DNA of 64,000 nt from DATFVA01 sp963774455 (lineage in GTDB: Bacteria; Bacteroidota; Ignavibacteria; Ignavibacteriales; Ignavibacteriaceae), in assembly GCA_963774455.1 (NCBI GenBank), contig CAVZFD010000004.1, positions 310,001 to 374,000 of the forward strand, in the 5' to 3' direction. The notes beneath the pieces were generated by a model. The model saw nothing but the letters and a program-made list of their open reading frames with translations, was not told the DNA's origin and searched no databases. Shown here piece by piece: positions 26,649 to 36,611 of this stretch (positions within the stretch are counted from its first letter, which is position 1; every line of letters starts with the position of its first letter). The translations under genes were made by a program, and so were the position numbers.

Positions 26649-26996
26649 CTATGGTAAACTTATTTCCACAGCGTGAAAATGATCGTCGTGCAGATGACCC
26701 TTCATAACGATAAATTCGGATTCTTCGATCCCTTCAGGCAGCGGATATGGGGCTTGAACCAGGTTCTGTACCCCGGCTCCATCCATAGCGTAAAATGCGG
26801 CTGACTGATTTGCCGGATCGCTCTGAATACCTTTCTCCTTTACAAGGTAAACCCGGATATCCTTATTCGCATTATTATTTGTATCAAAATTTGAAAAAAG
26901 GCCGGGTTCTCCAGAGGAGCCAAAATATATAAAATATATAAGTAGAATTGCCGCCAGCAGTAATGCGGGCAGAATCATCTTTTGCAGTGCTTTCAT
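26649..26996 (-). CDS. Small membrane-anchored protein, possible CcmE-like OB fold
   Basis: A 115-residue protein with one N-terminal hydrophobic helix (LPALLLAAILLIYFIYF) and a periplasmic part. The end, EFIVMKGHLHDDHFHAVEI, resembles the closing strands of CcmE-type OB folds (V..G.L.DG.F.A..V), and the four His residues could bind metal or haem. No Ccm genes are nearby, and the rest of the domain is not clearly CcmE. It is directly upstream of uvrB in the same direction. Function unknown. Confidence 0.6.
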   Translation of the reverse strand: MKALQKMILPALLLAAILLIYFIYFGSSGEPGLFSNFDTNNNANKDIRVYLVKEKGIQSDPANQSAAFYAMDGAGVQNLVQAPYPLPEGIEESEFIVMKGHLHDDHFHAVEISLP

Positions 26997-27097
26997 TTTA
27001 AACGTTTGGTTAATTATTATTAGTCGGTTAATTTAGCAATTTTACATCCTATTTTACAATGTAAATTGAGATGGTTCATATAGAAACGGAGTCCTGA

Positions 27098-27460
27098 ATG
27101 TCAAAAAAATGGATAGTAATTGCAGGAATTTCAGGCTTTCTCGGTGTGGCGCTCGGGGCCTTTGGCGCTCATGGCCTGAAAAGCATGCTGACTTCTGAAA
27201 TGATGGAAACTTATAAGACAGGTATACTTTATCATTTGATCCACAGCGTGGTTCTGCTCGCCCTGGCGCTGTCAGCGGGGGAAACTTTTCAGGTTTCTAA
27301 ATGGTTCTTCCTGTCAGGGATAGTACTCTTTTCTTTTTCACTTTATTTATATGCTGTTACAGGGATGGTGTTTTTTGCGATGGTAACCCCGTTCGGGGGA
27401 GTCTGTTTCCTGATTGGCTGGCTATGGCTGATTGTTACGGTCGTAAGAAGGAAATCTTAG
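27098..27460 (+). CDS. DUF423 family inner-membrane protein
   Basis: A 120-residue protein with four predicted transmembrane helices. The sequence GISGFLGVALGAFGAHGLKS and the following ETYKTGILYHLIHSVVLLAL are signatures of DUF423 (YgdD/TMEM256-like), a widespread family without established function. The ATG follows GGAGTCCTGA-type spacing. It is 59 bp upstream of the rifamycin-transferase-like gene on the same strand; a functional link is not evident. Confidence 0.88.
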   Translation: MSKKWIVIAGISGFLGVALGAFGAHGLKSMLTSEMMETYKTGILYHLIHSVVLLALALSAGETFQVSKWFFLSGIVLFSFSLYLYAVTGMVFFAMVTPFGGVCFLIGWLWLIVTVVRRKS

Positions 27461-27519
27461 GAAAGGGATCCGGGAGTATCCGTGTTATTACAATAAGTTG
27501 CAGACGAAATAATTAGAAA

Positions 27520-28263
27520 ATGGAATTCAATCCAAACAACAATGTTATCAAACTCTGTGTTCGAGGTATGGACATGGAAGAAAAAGGCAAACCTGAAGAA
27601 GCAAGCAGACTGTTTCTTCAGGCCTGGAACGACGCGGCAAACGACTTTGAAAAATTTACTGCTTCCTATTATGCGGCCCGACATCAAAAAAATGTTTCAG
27701 ACAAATTGAAATGGCTCGAAACAGCTTTACAGTTTGCCTTAAAAATAAATGACGTTAGTGTTGAGGGAGCTTTTCCTTCTCTGTATTCGAAGATTGCCAA
27801 ATGCTATGAGGACTTAAGCGATCTTGACAACGCAAAAAAGAATTATGAATTAGCAATTTCATTCAAAGACAAATTGTCTGATATCGGACCATTTTATCAC
27901 GGGACGAAAGCAGATTTGCAGGTTGGAGATTTGCTGACGGCAGGAAGCAGGTCTAATTACAAACCTGAAGTCATAATGAAGCACATTTATTTCACAGCCC
28001 TCGTTAATGGGGCGGGTCTTGCTGCAGCATTAGCTAAAGGAGATGGCCGTGAACGTGTTTATATCGTAGAACCGACAGGAAGTTTTGAAAATGATCCGAA
28101 CGTTACAGACAAAAAATTCCCAGGCAATCCGACACGCTCATACCGCTCCCTGGCACCATTGAAAATCGTGGGCGAAGTAACAGATTGGGTGAGACAAACG
28201 CCCGAGGAACTCCAAAAATGGCGTGAAAAGCTGGCCCATAACAAAGGAGATATTATCAATTAA
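27520..28263 (+). CDS. arr: TPR-fused rifamycin ADP-ribosyltransferase (Arr)
   Basis: The C-terminal half (about residues 124-247) is an Arr domain, with FYHGTKADLQVGDLLTAG (H127), GRERVYIVEPTGSFENDPNV, TDKKFPGNPTRSYRS and a closing LKIVGEVTDW. This small toxin-like fold transfers ADP-ribose from NAD to a hydroxyl of rifamycins, inactivating them. The N-terminal 120 residues are an extra helical domain with TPR-like repeats (GKPEEASRLFLQAWNDAA; AFPSLYSKIAKCYEDLSDLD; AKKNYELAISFKDKL). Most Arr enzymes are about 140 residues and lack it. It may confer rifamycin resistance or act on another substrate. Fold certain, substrate inferred. Confidence 0.88.
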   Translation: MEFNPNNNVIKLCVRGMDMEEKGKPEEASRLFLQAWNDAANDFEKFTASYYAARHQKNVSDKLKWLETALQFALKINDVSVEGAFPSLYSKIAKCYEDLSDLDNAKKNYELAISFKDKLSDIGPFYHGTKADLQVGDLLTAGSRSNYKPEVIMKHIYFTALVNGAGLAAALAKGDGRERVYIVEPTGSFENDPNVTDKKFPGNPTRSYRSLAPLKIVGEVTDWVRQTPEELQKWREKLAHNKGDIIN

Positions 28264-28356
28264 TTTCCCGGATGCCCATACCCTGTCCTCATGTTGGAAT
28301 AACGGTATTGACATCAATAATAAAAAAACGGACATCACGCAAGGGCGGGGAGGGGG
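28264..28356. other. Short spacer between convergent genes
   Basis: A 93-bp gap separates the Arr-fusion gene and the convergent methyltransferase gene; it contains a purine-rich GGGCGGGGAGGGGG stretch (28345-28358) but no clear hairpin. Confidence 0.3.
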
Positions 28357-28920
28357 TTATTTCACAACACGAAGTTTGAAAAAGACCTCTTCCGGTGAGA
28401 AAATTCCTGCAAAGAACCTTTCGTACATAACCGGCTCTATATTCAGTATAACGTCCATCCACTTCAATAAGGCAAAATGAGAGGTGATAAATCTCTTCTC
28501 CAGAATTTCAAATTGTGCCTTGCCTTCATAGTTTGTTCTGTGGTTCAGTTTCCATTTCTCGTAAAATTTTAACTTCCGGTTTCCAATAAACTCGTAATTA
28601 TCAAAGGTTCTAATTGAAAAGGGAATCTTATGGTCAGGTTCACCAAAATATTTTGTATTAAGAAAGAAAGGAGCGTATACAATTATAACCGCATCCGGTT
28701 TTGAAATCCTGTAAAGTTCAGTTACCGTCTTGTGAAAGCTGTCAAGGTGCTCGAGAATATGACTGGCAAAAATCTCGTCGAAAGTGTTGTCTTCAAAAGG
28801 GTATGGAAAAGTGTTGATATCGTGGATCATATTTCCCCCGTAATCCACCACATCAAGATTTACATATCCCTCTTTAATGTCCTTTCCGCAGCCCAGGTTC
28901 AGTTTCTTTTTTTCAGGCAT
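28357..28920 (-). CDS. Class I SAM-dependent methyltransferase
   Basis: A 187-residue methyltransferase-11-type protein. The SAM loop is LNLGCGKDIKEGYVNLDVV (about residues 7-25) with the acidic Asp at the end of strand 2, followed by FPYPFEDNTFDEIFASHILE (motif II) and HLDSFHKTVTELYRISKPDA. It lacks a membrane segment. It stands alone on the minus strand, between convergent arr and the RlpA gene. Proteins like this often methylate small molecules or surface sugars; substrate unknown. Confidence 0.82.
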   Translation of the reverse strand: MPEKKKLNLGCGKDIKEGYVNLDVVDYGGNMIHDINTFPYPFEDNTFDEIFASHILEHLDSFHKTVTELYRISKPDAVIIVYAPFFLNTKYFGEPDHKIPFSIRTFDNYEFIGNRKLKFYEKWKLNHRTNYEGKAQFEILEKRFITSHFALLKWMDVILNIEPVMYERFFAGIFSPEEVFFKLRVVK

Positions 28921-28987
28921 TCTTTCCGTCGGTTATTCTTTGAATTTATTGGTGCAATTTAATAATTAAAGGAATATAAAATAAAAA

Positions 28988-29007
28988 ACCCGGCTTTTCT
29001 GCCGGGT
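28988..29007 (-). terminator. Rho-independent terminator of rlpA
   Basis: On the minus strand ACCCGGC, six loop bases and GCCGGGT are followed by TTTTTTAT. It lies 31 bp after the rlpA stop. Confidence 0.85.
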
Positions 29008-29037
29008 CTTAACTTTATTCGTTATGGACATTGGTTA

Positions 29038-29523
29038 TCAGTTCAGCGTGATAACGGGGAAGTTTATCCCTTTCAGGCTTAATTGATCGACCTTTACCTT
29101 AATAACTCCGCGCTTCATCATACCTAGCTGCTGTGCTGCAGCTTTTGAAAGATCAAGCTGTCTCCCTCCAATATAGGGACCGCGGTCGTTAATTCTCACA
29201 ATTACGAATTTATCGTTTCTCGGGTTAGTTATTTTTAACATTGTCCCAAATTTTAATCCTTTATGAGCGGCGGTAAAAGCCGTCTGATCGTAAATTTCAC
29301 CGTTAGCGGTTTGCTTTCCATGGAAATGGGGACCATACCAGGAAGCTGACATGTAACCTTTATCTATGTAAGATATTGCTGATGTTTCAACAAGACTCTC
29401 TTCTACTGTGACCGTATTACTCATTACTGGTTTTGCTATCTCATTCACGTCTGTCTTAATTATAGTAAATCCAACCAGTAAAGCTAAGATGCCCACGATC
29501 GATATTCTTGTTAGTAACTTCAA
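29038..29523 (-). CDS. rlpA: RlpA-like septal-ring lytic transglycosylase
   Basis: About 161 residues: an N-terminal hydrophobic segment (RISIVGILALLVGFTII), a linker, then a double-psi beta-barrel domain with ASWYGPHFHGKQTANGEIYD, FTAAHKGLKFGTMLKITNPR and IVRINDRGPYIGGRQLDLSK. RlpA cleaves glycan strands lacking stem peptides at the division site; the catalytic Glu and Asp of this fold are in NGEIYD and INDRGP. There is no lipobox and no SPOR domain, so it is a minimal form. Start: GAGGTGAT on the minus strand is well placed for the TTG at 29523; a GTG at 29529 would overlap the Shine-Dalgarno. It has its own terminator. Confidence 0.87.
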   Translation of the reverse strand: MKLLTRISIVGILALLVGFTIIKTDVNEIAKPVMSNTVTVEESLVETSAISYIDKGYMSASWYGPHFHGKQTANGEIYDQTAFTAAHKGLKFGTMLKITNPRNDKFVIVRINDRGPYIGGRQLDLSKAAAQQLGMMKRGVIKVKVDQLSLKGINFPVITLN

Positions 29524-29529
29524 TATCAC

Positions 29530-29961
29530 CTCATCGTTAGTTGATAGTTTTTTGTAACACTAAATTAGAGTACCTCAAATGCACTTACAATGATGTTTTC
29601 ATGAATAGTGCCTGTATACCTCTGGTCCAAAATAATCGACTATTATAGTGTTTTAGTCGAATCTTTCTTCCTAATCAACATAGGGAACAATAAGGCAAGT
29701 TAAAAGCAATAATATCACATAAGTGCCAAATGGGACGTTGCTCAAACATGCCCTGGGAAATGTATTATGATGGTACCATCCGCCTATTTTAAAACATTCT
29801 TATATATAGCTGTTGTATTTATCTGTCCCTCAGCGCCGCGGAGTAATTAGTTCTCATACGCCGGAATTAAAAGTATTTTAGGTAAGCTGAAAAAATATTT
29901 TTTGCAGCGGGCACTTTTTCGGATAGGTTGTGTATAATCCGGTAACATTCGAGGAGCCAGT
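29530..29961. other. Divergent intergenic region
   Basis: A 430-bp region between rlpA and the alpha-2-macroglobulin gene. TATAAT at 29931-29936 and AGGAG at 29951-29955 precede the latter's ATG. A palindromic CGACTATTATAGTG-like segment (29637-29651) echoes TTTTAGTCGA close by. No gene seen. Confidence 0.35.
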
Positions 29962-32900
29962 ATGAACCAGTCTACTTTTTTCCGGCAGCGGTTGTTAATG
30001 TTTATAACTCTACTTCTTCCTTTTTTATTAGGGAGCTCAAATCAAAGCAGCATAAATGACGAGGATAATTTTTATCTCTCAAACTATACAACCTTTTCCC
30101 CGGGGAGCCAGGTTTCGGTTAATTTATATAATTATAGCAGGAACGGAGGCACATATAAATTCCGGCTGCTTGTTATAGAAGACCCCGTCAATTTCTTTTC
30201 ATCTCTGGATAAGAATAATATGCGATATGCATTTGATATTTTCGGCAGCCGGAAAGAAACCCTGCTTAAATACACATCAGTTTTAAAGGAATGGAAAGCC
30301 TATATCCCTTCTGATTATTACGGCAGCAATAACAACCTGTCTGTCGGTAAAATCGATAAACCCGGGACTTACATCCTTCAGGCGATAAAAGGTGACCTCG
30401 TTGCATACTGCGGTATCGTTGTGTCTGACCTTTCTCTCGTGTATAAAAACAGCGGTAAACAGATCCTCGCATACATAGCTAATGCACAAACAAGTGAATT
30501 CCTTCTTAAAAGCAGAGTGTCAGTTTATAACGATGGTAAGCTCGTAACCAGCCAGACTGCAGATAAAGACGGTATTGTTCTTATAGATATGGATAAACTA
30601 AAAGAAGGAAATATCACCTCACCTATCCTCATAGCACAGGCGGGCGAAGAGACAATTTTAAGCGACCCATATTATTATTTCAGGAATAGCGACAACCGGT
30701 ACTATACAGCTTATATCTATACCAATCAGCCAGTATACAGGCCTGGTCAGCAGGTATTCTTCAAGGCTATTATGAGAGAAAAGGGAGGTAACGAGATTAA
30801 GAACGTGCCTTATGAAAAGTTTACGGTTACTATTAAATCACCAAAAAATAAAGAGGTATTTTCCTCTGATCTTACAACAAACGAATTTGGTACGCTTAAC
30901 TCCGATTTTTTGCTTGATGAAGAAGCCGACCTCGGAGATTACTCAATTTTAATTTCAAACGGACAGAATTCGTATAACGGCTCCTTCAGCGTTGAAGAGT
31001 ACAAAAAACCCGAATATAAGGTTGAAGTTAAAACCGGATCAAAGAACTACGCGGCCAGAGATATTATTGATGGAACGGTAACAGCAGATTATTATTTCGG
31101 TTCTCCTGTTACAAATGGTGAGGTTACTTTGAGCATTTATAAGAAGCAGTACTGGAGACCCTGGTGGTACTGGTCAGATTACAGCTGGTTCTATCGTTCT
31201 TACTCAAGGCCGATGTATTACGGAAACCAGCAGCTCGTTTCGCAGGAAACGGGCTCACTAAATGATAAAGGAGAATATAATTTCAGCTATAAGGTTGATG
31301 ATGATGTCCAGTATGACTATGTCTACGTCATAACTGCAGAAGTAAAAGATGCTTCAAGAAGGGTTATCCCCGGCTCGTCGGAAGTTTATGTAACCCGGGG
31401 TGCTTTTTCAATTTTTACCTCTCCTGACCGCTATTTTGTGGAAAGAGGTAAAACGGTTAACCTGCGGGTTAATGCGAATGATTTCTCTGATAACGCGGTA
31501 CAGACAGATTTTGACATCATTATAAACTATTCAAATCCCAGGACGCATTATAACCAGGATAAGCTTGAAGTTCTTCACGGAAGTACTGATAGTCACGGTA
31601 AAGCTTCCGTTCCTTATCCCACTTCCCGTCTTAGCGAAGGCTACTATACCTATGTTGTAAAGGCGTACGACAGCAAAAACAGGGAAATAACCTCATCTTC
31701 ATCTTTTTATGTCGGGGATATAAATAATTATTACTACGGCAGGACAGGGTCGGGACTTGAAATAGTCACCGACAAAGATGCCTACGATAAAGGCGACAGC
31801 CTGGTTGCATATGTTTTTATTCCTACTGCCAATACAGAACTGCTTCTGACTTATGAATCTGATATTTTTATTAAGTATAAGAAGTATAAGGTTGAAGGAA
31901 ACAGTCTTACTATCCGTGAAAAGCTTACAGATAAATTTTCTCCAAGCTTTAATATTGCGGTCTGTTATCTGAAAGATAGACAATTCTATAATACAAGTAA
32001 GCTGGTAGGAGTACTCGCAAAGGATAAGTTTCTTGATATCAGCTTAAAGCCTTCAAAAGAAACCTACAAACCGGGTGAAAACGCAGATTATGAAGTAACC
32101 GTGAAAGATTACCAGGGAAATCCGGTGCCTAATACTGATTTGTCGTTTGGAATTATTGATGAAAGCATTTACGCGATCAAAGAAGATCAGACGCAGGATA
32201 TCCAGTCGTTTTTCTACGCCCCGGCTTACTCCTATATCCCCACATACAGCTCACTGCAGTACAGCAATTTCAGCAGTCACAGCAGGGATATAACCTACAT
32301 AGATAAAAATTTCTTCAAGGACGAACACCGGGATGAAACAAACCTTAAGAAAGGTTCCCTGTACGGTAAAATAAATATAAAAGACAGCGATGAACCGGCA
32401 AAAAAGGTTTTTGTGATCCTGACAAGTGAGAAATACTATTATACCGCCGAAACAGACACCAATGGAAATTATAAGATAGGTAACATTGTACAGGGGGAAT
32501 ATGAATTATACATATCCGGGAACGGACATAACCTTACTATGATCAAGACAGTTAATATCGACATGAAGTCAAAAGAATATAATTTTGAAATCGAGAAGCC
32601 TGTGGTAGAACTACGCCAGGATTTCGGACAGTCACAGGCAGGCGTTGTTGAAGCTGATGAAATGGCCTTAAATGCACCTCGTGCAAACGGTATGATGATG
32701 AAATCTGAAATGAAGGATAAGGGCACAGGTTATGTTAAAGCTGAAGTACGGTCGAACTTTGTTGATGCACTGATATGGAAAGCCGACATAATTACAGATA
32801 AGAGTGGCAAAGCGAAAGTCAGCTTCAAAATTCCTGATAACCTCACTACCTGGAGAACAACTGTAAGGGGAGTAACAAAAGGCACAGATGTAGGGCAGCA

Positions 32901-34947
32901 GCAGGATAAGATGATATCACGCAAGGACTTACTGTTAAGAATGGAAACTCCGCGCTTCTTCCGTGAAGGTGACGAAATGACCGTCTCCACCATCGTTCAT
33001 AATTATCTTGATGAAAAGAAAAAAACAAAAATCACCTTCAGTGCTGATAACGTTAAGCTGATAAACTCTGAAGTTAACAGCAAGGGTTATGATGCTGCCC
33101 TCAACAAGGGTAATAACGGTGTCTATGAAATTATGATCGACAAAAACGGTGAGCTGAGAATAGACTGGACTGTGAAAGTTGATAATCCCATCGGTGAGGC
33201 TAAATTATCGGCGGAGGCACTGACGAATGAAGAATCTGACGCCCTTGAACTTAAAGTACCGATACTGCCGCGCGGCATACGTGTAACAAACCCGCTTATC
33301 TCTGACTTTAGTGATTTCAGCAGATCTGAAGAGCTCAGTTTCAAAATACCCGGTGATGTTGATTTAAGAACAGCAAAGCTGGAGTTTGATCTTAGTCCCT
33401 CCCTCGCCGGCACAATTATTAAAGCGCTTGACGACCTTGCCGGCTACCCGTACGGCTGCGTTGAACAGACAATGAGCAGGTTCCTGCCCACTATCATTGT
33501 GGCAAATACATTCAAGGATCTTGATGCCCCGTTAAAGTATTCCACAATCGAAGAATTGCCGAAGATGGTAGAAGCCGGATTAAAAAGACTGTATAACTTC
33601 CAGCATGATGACGGCGGCTGGGGATGGTGGACTAACGACAAAACCCATCCTTATATGACCGCCTATGTCGTCTATGGAATGACGCTCTCTAAAAATGCGG
33701 GCTATCCTGTTGATAATAATATTTATTCGCGGGGTGTTGAAAATCTTAAACAGCAGATTGAGAAATCAGAGTCACTTGATGAAACAACCCTTTCATTTAT
33801 GCTTTATTCGCTTGCGGCAGCGCTAAAGTATAATTCTGCCGATTATGCGGACTTAAACAAACGTATTGAAAAACTGCTTGACGATGATTTAAATGCTTAC
33901 TCAACTGCCTTGCTAACAATCGCGTTAAAAGATATAAATAATAATTCTTTGGCAAAGGGAGTCGCAGATAAACTTGAGAAAATGGTTCACAGTGAGGAGA
34001 GGTTTGCGTACTGGGGAGGCAAAGAATGGCATTACAGCTGGCAGGATGATAAAGTTCAGACAACCGCATTCGTGCTTAAAGCATTGCTAAGTACAAATTC
34101 AAATTCCGAACTGATAGGAAAAACAGTAAGATGGCTGCTCCAGCAGAAACAAGGATTCAGCTGGAGATCAACTCAGGAAACGGCGGCTGTTGTATTTGCC
34201 CTGGCTGATTATCTAAAGACAACGAATGAACTAACACCTGACTATAATGTAACCATTTACGTAAACGGCGAACAGGTCGCAAACCGTCATTTTACAAAAG
34301 AAGATATCTATAAAGAAAACAAAACACTTAGTTTCTCAGGTTTAACGGGTAATATTCTTCATAAGGGAGATAATGAAATTAAAATAGTAAAGAACGGTAA
34401 CGGTAAGCTTTATTTCTCAGGTATAGACCAGTACTATACAAATGATGAAAATGCAGCTGCTAATGTTAACGGCTTCAAAGTTAAAAGAGAATATTATATC
34501 CTTAAACAGGAACAGATGAAGGATAGAATTATTTACACCAAAGAACCTTTAAAAGGCACCGTTGTTTCAGGAGAGAATATACTGGTTAAAACTTATGTAG
34601 ACACCAAAGATAACGACCTTCAGTATTTCATCCTTGAAGATATGCTGCCCTCGGGATTCGAGGTTGTGAAAGACGAACAGAACTTTGAAATAGAAGGCGA
34701 AAACGATTACAAGTACTATGATTACTGGGATTATCGACCATGGCGCTGGTTTTACGCCGACAAAGAGTACCGTGATGAAAAGGTCGCCTTCTTTGTCACA
34801 AATGTAAATGACAGGATGGAATTCTCATACATAATCAAAGCCCAGATGCCGGGAGATTATACTGTTCCCGCAGCCCAGGCTTACCTGATGTATTACCCCG
34901 AAGTCGGCGGAAACAGCCAGGTTATGGATATTACTGTAAAGGACTGA
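29962..34947 (+). CDS. Bacterial alpha-2-macroglobulin with intact CVEQ thioester motif and internal carboxypeptidase-regulatory domain
   Basis: A 1661-residue exported protein. After a signal peptide (residues 1-25) come MG domains; the MG2-type strand TAYIYTNQPVYRPGQQVFFKA lies near residue 255. Residues 798-885 form an inserted carboxypeptidase-regulatory-like beta sandwich (GSLYGKINIKDSDEPAKKVF; ETDTNGNYKIGNIVQGEYEL). The A2M domain follows (ALIWKADIITDKSGKAKVSF), then the thioester GCVEQT (C1166, Q1169) and an alpha-alpha toroid with GGWGWWTNDKTHPYMTAYV. Bacterial A2Ms trap proteases in the periplasm, usually with penicillin-binding protein 1C. No pbpC is adjacent. There is no lipobox, so it is soluble or T9SS-independent. 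Long Tyr-rich inserts (WYWSDYSWFYRSYSRPMYYG) are unusual. Confidence 0.93.
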   Translation: MNQSTFFRQRLLMFITLLLPFLLGSSNQSSINDEDNFYLSNYTTFSPGSQVSVNLYNYSRNGGTYKFRLLVIEDPVNFFSSLDKNNMRYAFDIFGSRKETLLKYTSVLKEWKAYIPSDYYGSNNNLSVGKIDKPGTYILQAIKGDLVAYCGIVVSDLSLVYKNSGKQILAYIANAQTSEFLLKSRVSVYNDGKLVTSQTADKDGIVLIDMDKLKEGNITSPILIAQAGEETILSDPYYYFRNSDNRYYTAYIYTNQPVYRPGQQVFFKAIMREKGGNEIKNVPYEKFTVTIKSPKNKEVFSSDLTTNEFGTLNSDFLLDEEADLGDYSILISNGQNSYNGSFSVEEYKKPEYKVEVKTGSKNYAARDIIDGTVTADYYFGSPVTNGEVTLSIYKKQYWRPWWYWSDYSWFYRSYSRPMYYGNQQLVSQETGSLNDKGEYNFSYKVDDDVQYDYVYVITAEVKDASRRVIPGSSEVYVTRGAFSIFTSPDRYFVERGKTVNLRVNANDFSDNAVQTDFDIIINYSNPRTHYNQDKLEVLHGSTDSHGKASVPYPTSRLSEGYYTYVVKAYDSKNREITSSSSFYVGDINNYYYGRTGSGLEIVTDKDAYDKGDSLVAYVFIPTANTELLLTYESDIFIKYKKYKVEGNSLTIREKLTDKFSPSFNIAVCYLKDRQFYNTSKLVGVLAKDKFLDISLKPSKETYKPGENADYEVTVKDYQGNPVPNTDLSFGIIDESIYAIKEDQTQDIQSFFYAPAYSYIPTYSSLQYSNFSSHSRDITYIDKNFFKDEHRDETNLKKGSLYGKINIKDSDEPAKKVFVILTSEKYYYTAETDTNGNYKIGNIVQGEYELYISGNGHNLTMIKTVNIDMKSKEYNFEIEKPVVELRQDFGQSQAGVVEADEMALNAPRANGMMMKSEMKDKGTGYVKAEVRSNFVDALIWKADIITDKSGKAKVSFKIPDNLTTWRTTVRGVTKGTDVGQQQDKMISRKDLLLRMETPRFFREGDEMTVSTIVHNYLDEKKKTKITFSADNVKLINSEVNSKGYDAALNKGNNGVYEIMIDKNGELRIDWTVKVDNPIGEAKLSAEALTNEESDALELKVPILPRGIRVTNPLISDFSDFSRSEELSFKIPGDVDLRTAKLEFDLSPSLAGTIIKALDDLAGYPYGCVEQTMSRFLPTIIVANTFKDLDAPLKYSTIEELPKMVEAGLKRLYNFQHDDGGWGWWTNDKTHPYMTAYVVYGMTLSKNAGYPVDNNIYSRGVENLKQQIEKSESLDETTLSFMLYSLAAALKYNSADYADLNKRIEKLLDDDLNAYSTALLTIALKDINNNSLAKGVADKLEKMVHSEERFAYWGGKEWHYSWQDDKVQTTAFVLKALLSTNSNSELIGKTVRWLLQQKQGFSWRSTQETAAVVFALADYLKTTNELTPDYNVTIYVNGEQVANRHFTKEDIYKENKTLSFSGLTGNILHKGDNEIKIVKNGNGKLYFSGIDQYYTNDENAAANVNGFKVKREYYILKQEQMKDRIIYTKEPLKGTVVSGENILVKTYVDTKDNDLQYFILEDMLPSGFEVVKDEQNFEIEGENDYKYYDYWDYRPWRWFYADKEYRDEKVAFFVTNVNDRMEFSYIIKAQMPGDYTVPAAQAYLMYYPEVGGNSQVMDITVKD

Positions 34948-35110
34948 AACATCCGCTTGTTATTGGTATGGTGCATGTGACTCGCCTTGATACTACAACT
35001 ATCAAAGCGGATTTATTTAAAGAGAATTATCGTGTAACTGGTGCTAGTTCCTTTCCCCGATTATTATTTGTGCTTTTGTATTACTTTCGTCTATTCCGAC
35101 GATAAATACT
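34948..35110. other. Spacer after the macroglobulin gene
   Basis: No gene. ATCCGCTT near 34951 and AAGCGGAT near 35008 could pair over a long loop; no clear terminator. Confidence 0.25.
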
Positions 35111-36369
35111 TTATTGCCCCGTTGTGTAAACCCCGTAGTTTATCCCACCGGATGGAGTATATAGTTCATCGTAAAAATGTAAGTCTATACCATTGTAATG
35201 TGTTACTGTGCCGTAACCCCCGACTGCTAAAAGATCAGTGGATGAATTTCCCCTGATCTTCTGTATTGATCCCCTGTTCACATAGGGCAGGATAGTCCAT
35301 TCACCGGTACTCTGCCTGTAAAACATTCCATTGCCTCCTACAAGTACTTCCTGCTGATTAAAGGTTAATACCGATCTCAGATAAGAGAAGCTGGTGGGCA
35401 GATCTCACCTGGTTCCAGACAATTCCATCAAAATGAACAATAATATCCTTGAGCTCGCTTGATTTAACCGCGGTTACCCAGATATTCTCCTCATTAGTTC
35501 CGTTAATGTCGGTTATCCAGGTACCCAGGTCATCTATTACTTCTGCCTGATTTCCATCCCAGTGGATTATCTTTGCCTACCTGATTCCCCAAGTACAAAT
35601 TACTGCTGCTGGTTCCCCAGATGGAGGTGTAGGGGTTATTTCGGAATAAAATGTCATCGAGTATAGTTATATGTCCATTGTTTACGCTAGCATCCAGTCG
35701 TACCCATTTATTATCTGTGTAGTGATAAACAGCTCCACCGATTACCCAGATGTCCTCCGGACCAAACCCGTAGATTGCAGAACCACCCACAGTATCGACT
35801 ACAACGTCCCAGCTACTTCCATCGTAATGAAGCACACCATAATATTCATTGTTAATATTTATGTCACCCACTGCATAGACATTATTTTCATCAGTGCCCC
35901 AGACGTCATAGAGGATACCGAAATCACCTATTGTATACTCTTGCCAGGTGTAATCGTGAGAAGTTGGGGCGAGGGTTCTGGCAGTGATTATGCTGCTGGT
36001 GTCTTTTATCTCTCCTGCGGTATCTACTGTTACTGCATAGTAGGTGTATTCTGTGTTAAGCTGTAGTCCTTCTCCGCTATTGTCATCTATTATGGTTGTA
36101 TCTTTTACAAGGATAGGGTACTCGGCTGCCATTGTATCTGCTGAATTAAATGTTCTGAATAGTTTAACCTTCAGTGAAGAATCATTTACTGTCGACTGAA
36201 CTCTTAGTTCAATACTTCTGTGTGTTAAGCCTTCAACTGATATTGTAACAGTATCTTTTACCACCGGCGGCGGCTCAACAGGAGGGATGACAGGGTTGTC
36301 TTTCTTGCAGGAGGAGAAAATTATTGTAATGGTCAGGCCAAGAGTCAGAACAAATAAATGTCTTTTCAT
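35111..36369 (-). pseudogene. Frameshifted copy of the beta-propeller lipoprotein gene
   Basis: The first 250 residues are intact: lipoprotein signal MKRHLFVLTLGLTITIIFSSC, a fibronectin-III-like domain (VTISVEGLTHRSIELRVQST; NTEYTYYAVTVD), then WG-type repeats. The match to the intact paralogue at 36997-38307 breaks at about 35575, where one extra base (CAGGTAGGCAAAG against GAACAAGGAAAG) gives an early stop at 35530. In the shifted frame homology-like sequence resumes (IIHWDGNQAEVIDDLG), and a second frame change near 35400 leads to SFSYLRSVLTFNQQEV and FYRQSTGEWTILPYVNRGSI, ending at 35111. Two independent shifts argue for a pseudogene rather than one sequencing error. Confidence 0.82.
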
Positions 36370-36611
36370 TTTAACCTCATTTATATCAGAAGCAGGCTCA
36401 ATAATGAGTTAATCTCAGAATAAATAAAATTTAGGATAATTATTGTTCTTTTTGCTTAGAAGTAGTTTCATCATTCCCCAATATTTCACTGAATATGCTT
36501 ATAAATCAGCAACCGCCATTATGTTTCCTGAATACTTAGACGTAAATATGGGAAAAAAGGGTTAATGTCAACTTAAGTATGAAAGTATTTCAAACATTAT
36601 TCTCGACCGTT
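36370..36611. other. Spacer between decayed copies
   Basis: AT-rich, no gene or clear signal seen between the frameshifted lipoprotein gene and the third remnant. Confidence 0.3.

Noticed and set aside
28223..28480. Plus-strand frame after the Arr-fusion gene
   Set aside because: It overlaps both the end of arr and the methyltransferase gene and has an unconvincing composition.
30266..30489. Minus-strand frames within the macroglobulin gene
   Set aside because: Antisense shadows of a clearly coding plus-strand frame.
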